Below, in pieces: positions 35,985 through 45,225 of a stretch of 64,000 nt of DNA. The notes below the pieces were generated by a model. That model was not told the origin of the DNA. It searched no databases and saw nothing but the letters and a program-made list of their open reading frames with translations. A program made the position numbers and the translations under genes. Position 1 is the stretch's first letter. The number at the start of each line of letters is the position of its first letter. Source of the DNA: Apostichopus japonicus. Its lineage: Eukaryota; Echinodermata; Holothuroidea; Aspidochirotida; Stichopodidae. Location of the stretch: NCBI RefSeq assembly GCF_037975245.1, contig NC_092574.1, positions 27,760,713 to 27,824,712 on the forward strand, given 5' to 3'.

Positions 35985-36655
35985 TTCGCCCAACAACCAT
36001 TTCGCCCAACTGCCATTTCGCCCAACCAGCCTGGTCATTTCGCCCAACCAGCCTGGTCATTTCGCCCAACCAGCATGGTCATTTCGCCCAACCATCATAG
36101 TCATTTCGCCCAACCATATTTTTACTAATATTCAGTCAGAATAATATTACTTTTTCTATTCCACTAGTTCAATTTGATTTATTTTGGGTTAGGTTACTTC
36201 GTAATAGGTAACAAAAAAAGGGAGGTCCGCTCGATATCGATCGAAGTCTAAGCAGTTATTTCGGGTATAATGGGAGGATTACACTACTTTAGGCGTTTAC
36301 GCATACAATGGAAGTTATATTATTATACAAACACAGGGGAATCGGTCTTCATAAAAACCTATCAAACCTCAAGTTTCCTATTTGGTTCGTATCCTGTAAC
36401 GTTAACAATTCCCTTACGTTTCCTTTTGACGTATCATATTTAATCAAGGTTGGGCGAAATGACCAGGCTGGTTGGGCCAAATGACCAGGCTGGTTGGGCG
36501 AAATGACCAGGCTGGTTGGGCGAAATGACCAGGCTGGTTGGGCGAAATGACCAGGCTGGTTGGGCGAAATGACCAGGCTGGTTGGGCAAAATGGTAAGGT
36601 TGGGCGAAATGGCGGTTGGGCTAAATGGCAGTTGGACGAAATGGTTGTTGGGCGA
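35985..36655. mobile_element. Nested foldback element built of the motif CATTTCGCCCAAC
   Basis: The left arm repeats CATTTCGCCCAAC(CAGCCTGGT) about seven times (35985-36115); the right arm repeats the reverse complement GTTGGGCGAAATG about eleven times (36447-36655). The outermost ordering is mirrored (ACTTCGCCCAACAACCATTT against its complement at 36635-36654), which identifies true ends. The 330-base interior is non-coding. It lies wholly inside the 33881-37852 element. Confidence 0.85.
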
Positions 36656-38159
36656 AGTATCCTGCTTCCCTAATGTTTACATGGTGATACACCTTTTCCT
36701 TACGGACATGTTTGCAACCGTGCCACAATGAGTAACAATAATGGGTTGACAGAAAACTTTATTTTTACCAAGGAATTGATACGTAACTCATTGGTTCTAC
36801 CATGGAAGTCTGATCAATACTTCCACGGTTCAACCGATGACAGGTTTCTTTGAATAATAATAACAACTACACTGAGGTAACCGAGCAATCAATTTGGTAT
36901 ATGTTGTCACAAAGAGATGACACCACCCTTCCTTGTCGCAAACCTGTACGTCCCTAAAAACACATTAACTACTTTGCGGGTCTATTTGTGGCCGATTAAC
37001 TCTTCGAAGCTATCACATGGAAACTTTTAGCAATTTGTCAAAGCAGAGAGAGAGAGAGAGACACCATATGCCAACAGTAAATAAACCAGGATAATTACTC
37101 AGTATATGCACTTCGAACATTTCCATATTTTTACACAGTCAGTATAAGGATAGCTTGCTTTTTCAAGTTGATTACCCCTCCCTTCACCTCCTTTTTTTTA
37201 AATTGGTTTATTGTATTCATTAAAGATCAGTGCATATAAACTATTATCCCCTTTCATGTCAATAAATGTATATCAGCGACAGAAACTTCACTCTGCAGTT
37301 TCTTTCTATATTTAAAGGAGTTTAACCGCTGATCGAACTCGCGAGAGTTTCCTGTGGGGAATAATAGCTTTGTTAAAAATGTGGTTTGATTACGCAATAA
37401 CCACACGCGGCGTGGAGGTTGACCTTCATGATAACCCCCTCTATGCATATTGTTTTGGAAACACGCCTTGGAAACACGCCTTGGATACAGGGTAGTAGCG
37501 TCTCCAATTTGGAGTAGTAGCACCTTCCGTTTAGGGTAGTAGCGCCACTAATTTACAGTAGCATCGCCGCCTGTAGTAGCAGTAGCATCGCCTATTTAGA
37601 GTAGCAGCGCCACCTTTTTACAGCAGCATCGTCACTTAGGAGTAGTAACACCTCCTGTTTAGAGTAGTAGCACCTCCTGTTTAGAGTAGTAGCATCTCCT
37701 GTTTAGAGTAGTAGCACCTCCTAATAGGAGTAGTAGCACCTCCTAATAGGAGTAGTAGCACCCCCTGTTTAGGGTAGTAGCACCTCCTGTTTAGGGTAGT
37801 AGCACCTCCTGTTTAGAGTAGTAGCGCCACCTGTGGTCCTTTTGGCATTCCATACATTCAAGGTTTAATGTTGGAGTCTTTGTGTTCATACGGTGACCTC
37901 AAATGACTTTCTCAAAAGAAAAAATTGACATCTAGGAAAAACAGTAGAGTTTGTGTCCAGACAATGTATGAAGTTAATCCATCTTTTAATTTATGAGTGA
38001 TTATGTTCATAAGCCAATGGCATCATATACGTACTAACACACAGAAACTATTGCATTGATACCTAAAACTGCTGTATAGTCCATATGTCTAAAAGTTATT
38101 CACTAGGTTGTTACAAAGGCTAATTGCAAGACCGTAGTTATATTAAGGATAGACAGGAT

Positions 38160-38947
38160 ACACTATACAGAGGATATACTGTACTCACACTGTTAAGTTA
38201 TACAGAGCATATACTGTACTCACACTGTTAAGTTATACAGAGGATATACTGTACTCACACTGTTAAGTTATACAGAGGATATACTGTACTCACACTGTTA
38301 AGTTATACAGAGGATATACTGTACTCACTGTTAAGTTATACAGAGGATATACTGTACTCACACTGTTGTTAGTTATACAAATGCTACACTGTACTCACAC
38401 TCTTGTTATTTTATACAGAGCATGTAAGTATCAGACTGTTGTTAGTTGTACATAGGAAGCTGTACACACTGTTGTTAGTTGTACATAGGATACACTGTTC
38501 TCACACTGATGGTGGTTGTACATAGGATATGGTATACTCACACTGTTGTTAGTTGTACATAGGATACACTGTACTCACACTCTTGTTAGTTGTACTCAAA
38601 CTGTTGTTAGTTCTACAGAGGATATACTGTACTCACACTATTGATAGATATACAGAGGATACACTGTGCTCACACTCTTGTTAGTTCTACAGTGGATACA
38701 CTGTGCTTGCACAAGTTTGCTAGTGATAGAGGATACTTTGTTGCAAGCTATATCTATATGATACACAGTTCTCACACTGTTGTTATGTACAGTAGTGATA
38801 CAGTGAACACTGTTGCTAGATGATACACTGTACTTTCACCAAATTAGTTACAGAGGATACATAACTTACAATATTGTTAGTATATATGGAGAATACTCTT
38901 TACTTACACTGTTGTTAGTTAAATGCGGAGGATATACACTACTTACA
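38160..38947. repeat. Degenerate 35-bp minisatellite containing the PRCP exon A splice donor
   Basis: The unit TACTGTACTCACACTGTTAA plus GTTATACAGAGGATA recurs at 35-base spacing (38172, 38207 and so on) and grows more divergent towards exon A. On the transcribed strand most copies read AACAACAGT|GTGAGTA, matching exon A's own end AACAACAGT|GTAAGTA followed by the same GTATATCCTC. About 15 copies. Confidence 0.9.
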
Positions 38948-39121
38948 CTGTTGTTGCAGAATAGAACAATGTCACCTTCATTTCCAGTGTAGAAGAATAT
39001 TGGTGGATTGGAAACTGATGAATACTTGTTCGAGATGAAATAGCGTAGCTTGAAGGTTTCATCGTTTGTAAAATCAAAGTGATCAAGCTGGTGAAAAGTA
39101 TCAAACGAAATATGGACACTA
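38947..39121 (-). CDS. PRCP: PRCP-like exon A (first recognised exon)
   Basis: The exon reads through VHISFDTFHQLDHFDF, then LRYFISNKY, IFFYTGNEGDIVLFCNNS, the N-terminal core of S28 peptidases including the conserved GNEGD segment. The acceptor is a pyrimidine-rich tract ending TTACAG before 39121; the donor is AGT|GTAAGT at 38947/38946. It has 175 bases: one base completing a split codon, then 58 codons ending in phase 0. The 3' edge runs directly into a degenerate 35-bp tandem array whose unit copies this exon-intron junction. An open frame continues upstream of the acceptor to about 39258 but loses family similarity there, so I place the start at the acceptor. Confidence 0.9.
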
Positions 39122-39324
39122 CTGTAATTTAAAGTAGAAATCCAAACAGAAAAATTATGATTCATTGCAGTTGCTACTGTAACGTGCTTTGTTAGCACTG
39201 GGTATGCAGTATGTTCAATGTTTGACCTCCATAAACACAGGTGATCATCAGGACACATAGACTAACCTGGATTTATTATCAAAGTCTACTTATTCCCCTT
39301 ACAGTATAATCTATATTGTGATGA

Positions 39325-39444
39325 TCATTTTGTGCATTGAAATATAATTAACAAAAGGGCATTCCACAGAGTTACATTGCCAGCAAACACTGATTTCAAA
39401 TTAACTACTCTGGCAATAAACACTATCACGGAAACCGCGGCCAT
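39325..39444 (-). CDS. Candidate signal-peptide exon for the PRCP-like gene (unproven)
   Basis: This is a 39-codon frame that begins MAAVSVIVFIARVV and is hydrophobic, like a signal peptide. The start sits in AAAATGGCCGCGG, a good initiation context that also resembles a YY1/initiator motif, in a locally CpG-richer patch. It lies just upstream of exon A on the same strand. Against it: the plausible donors (AGA|GTAGTT, AAT|GTAACT) leave phase 0, whereas exon A needs phase 2; only a weak donor (TCT|GTGGAA) fits. The alternative at 42102-41890 has the same phase problem. Confidence 0.22.
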   Translation of the reverse strand: MAAVSVIVFIARVVNLKSVFAGNVTLWNALLLIIFQCTK

Positions 39445-40525
39445 TTTGTACACGGTGCATAACCAGTTCTGCGAAATTGCACCTCCGCAATCTGCAGTAC
39501 AGTCAATGCACTGCGATGAATACTGCTCGTGCGCTCGGACAATCTTTTCGACTAGCGGATGGTAGGCTACTGTACTCTCATGTATTGTATTGGGGAGGGG
39601 GAGTGGGAGGGGTTACCTGAGTGGATATCAAATAATGTTACCTCAAACCATCAAATGTAGGCCTAACGGAAGATATAAATGAATAATATCTGGGATGAAT
39701 GAAACTTCATCAGCCTGGCGATCGATGCCACTCAGCGAGACAGCCTAGCTAACTTGTTAAGTGTCCACATTTCAAACACTTATTTCCCGAAAAATCTCAT
39801 TTCATTCGCAGGTTTCTGCCAACCATTTCCTGATGAGGCTGTGGATGTAGCCTAGATGTCTATGGTGAGTACTAGTAGTTTGCATAGCTTCAGGATTTCC
39901 AAAGTTACTGTTATCAATATAACTCTGTGGTTTGACTCGGCAGCGCGTGGGGCCTGACATTATCGGGCCCCGAACTATGAAGCCCGACTTCCTCATCTAC
40001 TGTAAATAGAAGTACTAAAAAAAAACAAATATTATTTTTGACATTCAGCCCATGGGCCTTTCTGCCTTTTACTTGTTCAAAAAGTTCTTACACCCTTACG
40101 GCAAAATGGCGACCCAGAAAGGCCCGTGTTGAAAACGGTTGAGGGGCCGGTCCAAGGCCTGTTCGCAGACATATTGCCCAACATATTGAAAAAAGTCCCA
40201 TGCATCAACGACAACCCCAGGAAGGAGGAGGCATGTTTGCATGACCAATGAGTCTTTAAATAATGTAGGTGCGTGAAAAATACAACATCAATATTGGGGT
40301 GCATGTCGGGTTTCTGTCCCACCCCCCACTTCCCTCCCCTAAACAAAACCCGCCGATGCCTCACCAGACCGTGGAGGCTTGGAACTTTTTAAATCCCCGG
40401 GCTGCCCGCGGGCAGGGTCTAGGCAAGTGACAAACGACTGTGTATTGTATAGGTGTTTGAACTATTCCCAGGAACGAAACGTTATTCCCCCACTCCCCGC
40501 CCCTGACCGCCGGCCCTAACAAGTA
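39445..40525. other. Unassigned sequence, possibly including PRCP 5' region
   Basis: No firm coding segment. A locally GC-richer stretch (40330-40525) contains palindromic CCCGGGCTGCCCGCGGGC but no gene that I recognise. Confidence 0.4.
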
Positions 40526-40533
40526 CATTCCAG

Positions 40534-40679
40534 CAAGGGTGCAACCACTGGCTGAAAGTTGGGGGGGGGGGGGCAAGGCAGTCATGAGAAACGTTTTGTG
40601 TATGTATTATGTATGGAGAACTTCCCAAAAGTTGGGGGGTTACGACCCCCGCCCCCCCCCCCCAGTGGCTGCGCCCTTG
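40534..40679. mobile_element. 146-bp hAT MITE with perfect 8-bp target duplication
   Basis: Ends are CAAGGGTGCAACCACTGG and CCAGTGGCTGCGCCCTTG, inverted with two mismatches. CATTCCAG is duplicated at 40526-40533 and 40680-40687. G/C homopolymer runs lie just inside each end. Confidence 0.92.
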
Positions 40680-40687
40680 CATTCCAG

Positions 40688-41169
40688 CGAAATCCCTATT
40701 GCCATATATTTGACTTCATCAGCTTCTCATGACCATTGGCGTTCCACAGCATGAACTTACTACACCTACACTATACATGCGCTACCCAGTATATTCAACA
40801 GACTAGGCTAGGCAGCTTAGCCCGTTATATGGTCCTACTCGAGTTTTCTTGTGTGCCTTGGAACCTTATTCTTAATAATATTTACCGGTATATGTCGTTA
40901 AAATATCAATCAAGATCTACAACGATCAGATTAATATTTCGAAGTAAATTTCTCCAACGCAAGTTCCCTGTAAGTATAATCCGTAGCCTTACGTAATTCA
41001 TGCACGTTAGTGACGGTCACTAAGCAGATGAGTTCGCGTGGTCAACGACGTGCACCGTGAGCAAGATGGCGACGGTTACCGTGAACTTGTTTATTGGAGG
41101 AAAGTTCTACTTGACCTTTCCAGGTCTAAGAAGGTTCTATATCAATTTAATGTTTCCCTTTGGATCGAG
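40688..41169. other. Unassigned, with CpG-richer promoter-like patch
   Basis: Around 41030-41095 the plus strand has GAGCAAGATGGCGACGGTTACC, resembling a YY1-type initiator with a start codon, but the following frame has no recognisable protein. Confidence 0.3.
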
Positions 41170-41460
41170 AAATGGATCATTCCATATCAAATCACCAAAT
41201 TTTGGAATGATGTTGTAATTCCACATCTTTGAAAAATCCCCAAATTTATTGTATAAATTTGGAACATCATGAAATAAGCATGTTCTGAAAATTTCAGTTG
41301 TACAGTATATTGCTCCACAATTGGCCGATTTATCACACTTTGAAATTCCGCAATTTGTCGCAACCATGGCATTTTCTTGACTTTTGAGGTCTCATTTCTC
41401 AGCAATTAAACATCCTACTACCTTTCTAATACAGGTGCATATAGAGTTTATCCCATCGAA
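41170..41460. repeat. Dispersed repeat, inverted relative of 17040-17470
   Basis: Shares TTTCTCAGCAAT, AAACATCCTAC and a CCAAATTTGG-type core in reverse orientation with 17040-17470. Confidence 0.6.
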
Positions 41461-41890
41461 CAGGAATATAAAAAATTAGGCTTCAAAAATATTGTCTTGT
41501 GGAGTAATAGGTCAACTTATGAAACTGTCAAAATATTCGATTTCTGTACTTTTTTGTTGACCAGAAGCAGACAAGTACATTGCAAATAGTAATTTGTTTG
41601 TATGACATTAAAAACTGCACAGTATTGAATTGAATGACCTTGAACTTGAAGTACAATACCCATGCTCAAAACATGTGGAACATCAAAACAGGCAAAAACG
41701 TTTTTTTGGTAAAAATCTCAAAATTTGAGGATTTTTCATTTCAAAATAAGGCAAAACACCCTCCTGAAAATATTTGTACAACCAGGGTGGTATTATATCT
41801 CTTTCAGAAAAAATTATCACATTTTTCAACAGTCTAACTAGAATTGCTGTGAATGATAATATCAGCTCGAATTGGTTAGTTAGGCCTACC

Positions 41891-42102
41891 TTCATGTCGA
41901 CGACTTTTTCAGTAGCGTGGCATTGGGCTGCACCATTTAACTCTAGATTCATACGATTCTGAGCTCGTGTCAGGCTCAAAGGCGCCCATGAAGGAATAAA
42001 CCGTGTTAATTCTTGAGACGACACAACAACAAGAAGAAAGCCTAATTTTAGGCCTGGGAAAAGAAATGTGTTCATTGCGAGAATCAAGAACCACGACCAC
42101 AC
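41891..42102 (-). CDS. Alternative candidate first exon with signal-like N-terminus (unproven)
   Basis: The minus-strand frame begins MWSWFLILAMNTFLFPGLK, followed by a second hydrophobic run (LGFLLVVVSS), as in a signal peptide. About 70 codons on it reaches a good donor, ATGAAG|GTAGGC. It could be a 5' exon of the PRCP-like gene or of something unrecognised. Phase 0 at the donor does not match exon A, and the residues after the hydrophobic stretch resemble no S28 member I know. Confidence 0.2.
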
Positions 42103-42583
42103 ATAGTGAGAGTCTTAACTAGCCAAGCTTGATACACAGCGGTGTGACTAGGCCTAGATTCACGAAACATTTTGAACTTGAAGTTGACCTCTCAGTGTGT
42201 TTGAAGTTGACGATCCACAAAATTCGACAGAACTGCGATGTAGACCTGTGTTGAAGATCACACACAAATTCACGACAGAACTGATTCGGTACATGTCTGT
42301 GTTCGACGCATGGGTACGCCTACTTTAATTTTTTATGATTTTGACGGCAGGTTTTTTTTATGTTATATGGAGCGACTATTGTGTCCAAAGTCATTAGTAT
42401 GACAGTAAATGAGCAATATGTACAAAGAAAACGAACTAAAAGCATATAAAAGTTGACGAACAAATATACAGTAAGAACACAAATAACATAAACAAGCAGA
42501 TGGAGAGTTAAGCAACAACAAGACAATAAAAAGGGTCGCATAATAACTTTCATGGAAACTTTTAAACGGTTTATGGTTGCAGC

Positions 42584-43302
42584 CAGGGGCGGCGATTTGT
42601 TTCAAATATTGGGGGTGGAGGGACATTTGCTTGGGCGCAGGCGCGTAGGATTTTCTAACCCGTGCGGCGCAAGTAACTATCAAAGTGGAGCGCCACTATT
42701 GGTTGGCGCGCAGCGTACAATAAAAATTTCTGGTTTTGATAGCACGTACCCGATCACCGGAAATGGCACTTCTCGGGCTTGAAAATGACCAACCAGATGT
42801 ACACTTTTGCCTGAGAACCAAGTTTTTCCCAAAAGTTTTTTTTTTCCATCCATAACCTTTTTCAAGATTGTCACCAGTCACACATCATGTTCGACCTCAT
42901 CGCAACTCCTGTGGATCATTGCTTTTGTAGGTAATACTACGTAACGGCCCACAATAACCGTCAACCCCACTTTTCAAGGTTTTTAGCCTATTATTTGTTC
43001 AGAATTTGAATAATGAATTCACTTCAAAACATACCCATAATGTTGCACAAAATTTCATCTATGGACAACCTTATAGAAAAACCCCCTTCAACCCCTCACA
43101 GACCGGTCAAAATTGCACGGGTAGAGGGAAGTATGATGAAGAATGTTGGTCAGGGAATTTTCGAAAATTCAGACACAGTTAATTTATTGGTGTACAAATA
43201 TTAAAACCTCTTATAACAGCTACTATAAAACTTCCATATCATAAAAAATATGGTCGAGGGGCGGTCTCCCCATTCACCCCCCCCCCCTTGGCTACGCGCC
43301 TG
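42584..43302. mobile_element. hAT-like non-autonomous element(s), overlapping ends
   Basis: A left end CAGGGGCGGCGATTTG at 42584 is followed at 42638 by a second left end CAGGCGCGTAGGATTTT, which pairs with CTTGGCTACGCGCCTG ending at 43302. No clean 8-bp duplication is present. A conserved block GAGCGCCACTATTGGTTGGC (42688-) 50 bases inside the end is shared with 46686 and 52996. Confidence 0.65.
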
Positions 43303-43310
43303 CGGTTAGG

Positions 43311-43830
43311 AATCGTGTAGGTAACAGGCCAAATGGAAACCCAGTTAACCCATATCGATGTGGATCATATAGGATTATACGTACTTACACTCACACACAA
43401 GAGATGTACAGACATTATGATAACAATCATGGGTGACAACATGCTATACGGTCACAGGTCACAGAAACGACCACGAAGAGTCATTTACCTCATGCAGCAT
43501 GTGTTGGATGAAGTTTTAGCTACCGCCAAATATGATTTGGATAAATAATCTCACGCATTATTTTCTATTTATAGCCACACAAAAAACCTATGCCACGTAC
43601 CATATATTGGGGGGGGGGGGGGTATTAGATACTATAGCCCCTCCACCTTAAATATTGTGCGACTCTCAGTAGTTTTAATATTTCTAAATAATCATTCGGG
43701 CTTTGAGAACATGTTTTACGAGAATGTTATAATAGTAACAATGGACAGGGAATGTTCTACAGTTATATTTACATCTAGAGTTCCCTTTTCTCTTCAAAGG
43801 AACTCTACTTAAATCCGGCCTTGATCCGCT
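43311..43830. other. Unassigned, with an unrecognised short plus-strand frame
   Basis: The 71-codon frame at 43333-43548 looks protein-like (GDNMLYGHRSQKRPRRV) but matches no family known to me; it may be transposon debris. Confidence 0.3.
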
Positions 43831-44097
43831 TTAATTAATCGGTACAGATTTTGCTAGTTTCCATCGAGTTGGGAAATAACCATATCGGATATGCGTAACA
43901 CTTGGTAATATACAGGGCGCACAAAGTTGAAGAATGTAAGCACTTATTCCATCGATACCTGTAGCTTTAGTAGTGTCTATAGTACTTAAATACCTAGAAA
44001 CAAATACTTCATTTACGTTCGGGAGATTAAAAAAGCAATCGTTCGGTAATTTGGATAATAGGTAATGCATTAGGGATTCAAGATTGTAGTATCTCAT
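43831..44097 (-). pseudogene. LINE reverse-transcriptase fragment
   Basis: Contains TTKATGIDGISAYILQL, CILPSVTHI and GYFPTRWKLAKSVPIN, the RT0/RT1 region (K..G.DG.....LK..A......L..I.N.S...G.FP..WK...V.P) of non-LTR retrotransposons. Truncated at both ends; separate from the LINE at 44785-50450. Confidence 0.8.
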
Positions 44098-44199
44098 CTC
44101 CCTACATGTAATTTATAGAGAGATGAGATATTGTACTTCACCCCTCAGAAATAAGTAGAATGCATGTACGTGTGGATGAGAGTGTGAGTGAACAAAAGG

Positions 44200-44784
44200 T
44201 GTCGGGAATTCCTAGACGCTTTATCCTATCAAGTTCAAACTTGGTGGGTAGGTACCTGACTATGTAGGTGGCATACTCCTATTAGAGCCTATGTCCATCC
44301 CCTTCCTGAGGAACAGTGCCAAAAAGCAGCAGGAGAACATCGTTTTTGACCTGTTATCAATCATGATCTGTGACTTTTTTAGACCCCTTTAGGCCTCCCG
44401 GGAGCAGCGTAGGAAATTTGTTTACCACTGAGTGAAGAGGTTTGTTTACAAGTGACGAAACTTCCGGCTCGGATAGCAAAAAATCTACATGGTCATGATA
44501 CGGAAAATTGATGGTGCCATGAAAGGCCAACTTGTCAGCTATCCGGTGATGGGTATAGCGTTAAGCTAGTGCAAACTTCTATCTAGACGTAGAGACCACA
44601 TTACTTTTGTGATTTAGTGTGTAAGTCAATGGGGCTTTTAATGGGCGTATGCAACCTGTAAGCGCGTGCATGTGTGCTTGATGACGTCATAGGTCAAAGG
44701 TCAATAAACCTAAAAATTGTTTTTTAGCCATTTTCTGCTTGTCAACAAGTAGGAAAAATTCATTAAACCAGGCGATATGTTTTT
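44200..44784. repeat. Dispersed repeat, shared with 50455-50900
   Basis: Both copies contain AAGTTCAAA(A)CTTG(G/A)TGGGT, GTGCCTGAC-type text, GATGACGTCATAGGTCAAAGG and TTTTTAGCCATT.TCTGCTTG. A perfect DR1 (AGGTCAAAGGTCA) lies at 44691-44703, next to a CRE-like TGACGTCA. The LINE insertion separates the two copies. Confidence 0.75.
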
Positions 44785-45002
44785 GTATTTTGTTTGTTTA
44801 ATTTATTTGTTTTATCACAAAAGTATACAATGTGAAAGGAAGTCTTCTGTAAACCCTGAATTGGTTTAACAAAGTAGAAGACTCCCTGGTAAAAAGAAGA
44901 AAGAAAAATATAATACAAGTTGAATGAGCATAATGATACAGATACTTTAAGGAGTAACAACTAGACAGGATAACATTGTCCTAGTTAATAAAGAAATTAG
45001 CT

Positions 45003-45004
<2 letters not shown>

Positions 45005-45054
<50 letters not shown>

Positions 45055-45225
45055 GTATGTATATGTATGTATATATATATATATGTATGTATATGTATGT
45101 ATATATATATATGTATGTATATGTATGTATATATATATATGTATGTATGTATGTATATATAAATATAAATATAAATATAAATATAAATATAAATGTAAAT
45201 GTAAATGTAAATATAAATATAACAT
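45005..45225. repeat. Compound microsatellite (TA)n, (TATG)n, (AAATAT)n
   Basis: Perfect and near-perfect dinucleotide to hexanucleotide runs in the LINE 3' region. Confidence 0.97.

Larger units (their letters stand above)
33881..37852. mobile_element. Foldback DNA transposon of 3972 bp with minisatellite-filled terminal inverted repeats
   Basis: The left end TGGAACGCCAAAAGGACC and right end GGTCCTTTTGGCATTCCA pair, flanked by TA on each side (33879-33880 and 37853-37854). The inverted repeats extend inward about 580 bases (left) and 410 bases (right). Each is filled with a 22-23-bp motif (GCTACTACTCTAAACAGGAG and its complement) and ends with the doubled GGCGTGTTTCCAA at 34427-34454 matching 37450-37478. 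The interior encodes a 54-residue helix-turn-helix protein and hosts a second foldback element. The TA target fits Tc1/mariner-like insertion but no DDE domain is seen, so the superfamily is unknown. Confidence 0.88.
1..39121 (-). other. PRCP: PRCP-like serine carboxypeptidase gene (family S28), 3'- and 5'-incomplete
   Basis: Eight coding exons (A-H, described separately) join in phase to about 443 residues, compared with roughly 500 for animal PRCP/DPP7. Known role of the family: lysosomal or secreted serine peptidases that cleave after proline (PRCP, from C-termini) or release N-terminal X-Pro dipeptides (DPP7). Seen here: LDHFDF, YTGNEGDI, FAEHRYYG, the nucleophile motif GGSYGG, LAMVDYPYPANF, acid motif LDPW and base motif GAHHLDLR, in family order. 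The motifs SAPIW and TEMVMPSC lean towards PRCP rather than DPP7, but DPP7 cannot be excluded. All eight splice junctions have GT/AG and compatible phases, with no stop or frameshift, so the gene looks functional. The signal-peptide exon is missing (exon A needs an upstream exon ending in phase 2) and the C-terminus runs off at base 1. Introns of 7.1, 10.8, 9.0, 5.6, 1.8, 0.28 and 3.2 kb are largely tandem repeats and transposons. Confidence 0.93.

Noticed and set aside
41047-41232. Plus-strand ATGGCGACGG start as a gene
   Set aside because: The start context is good, but the frame runs into a dispersed repeat with no recognisable protein or splice partner.
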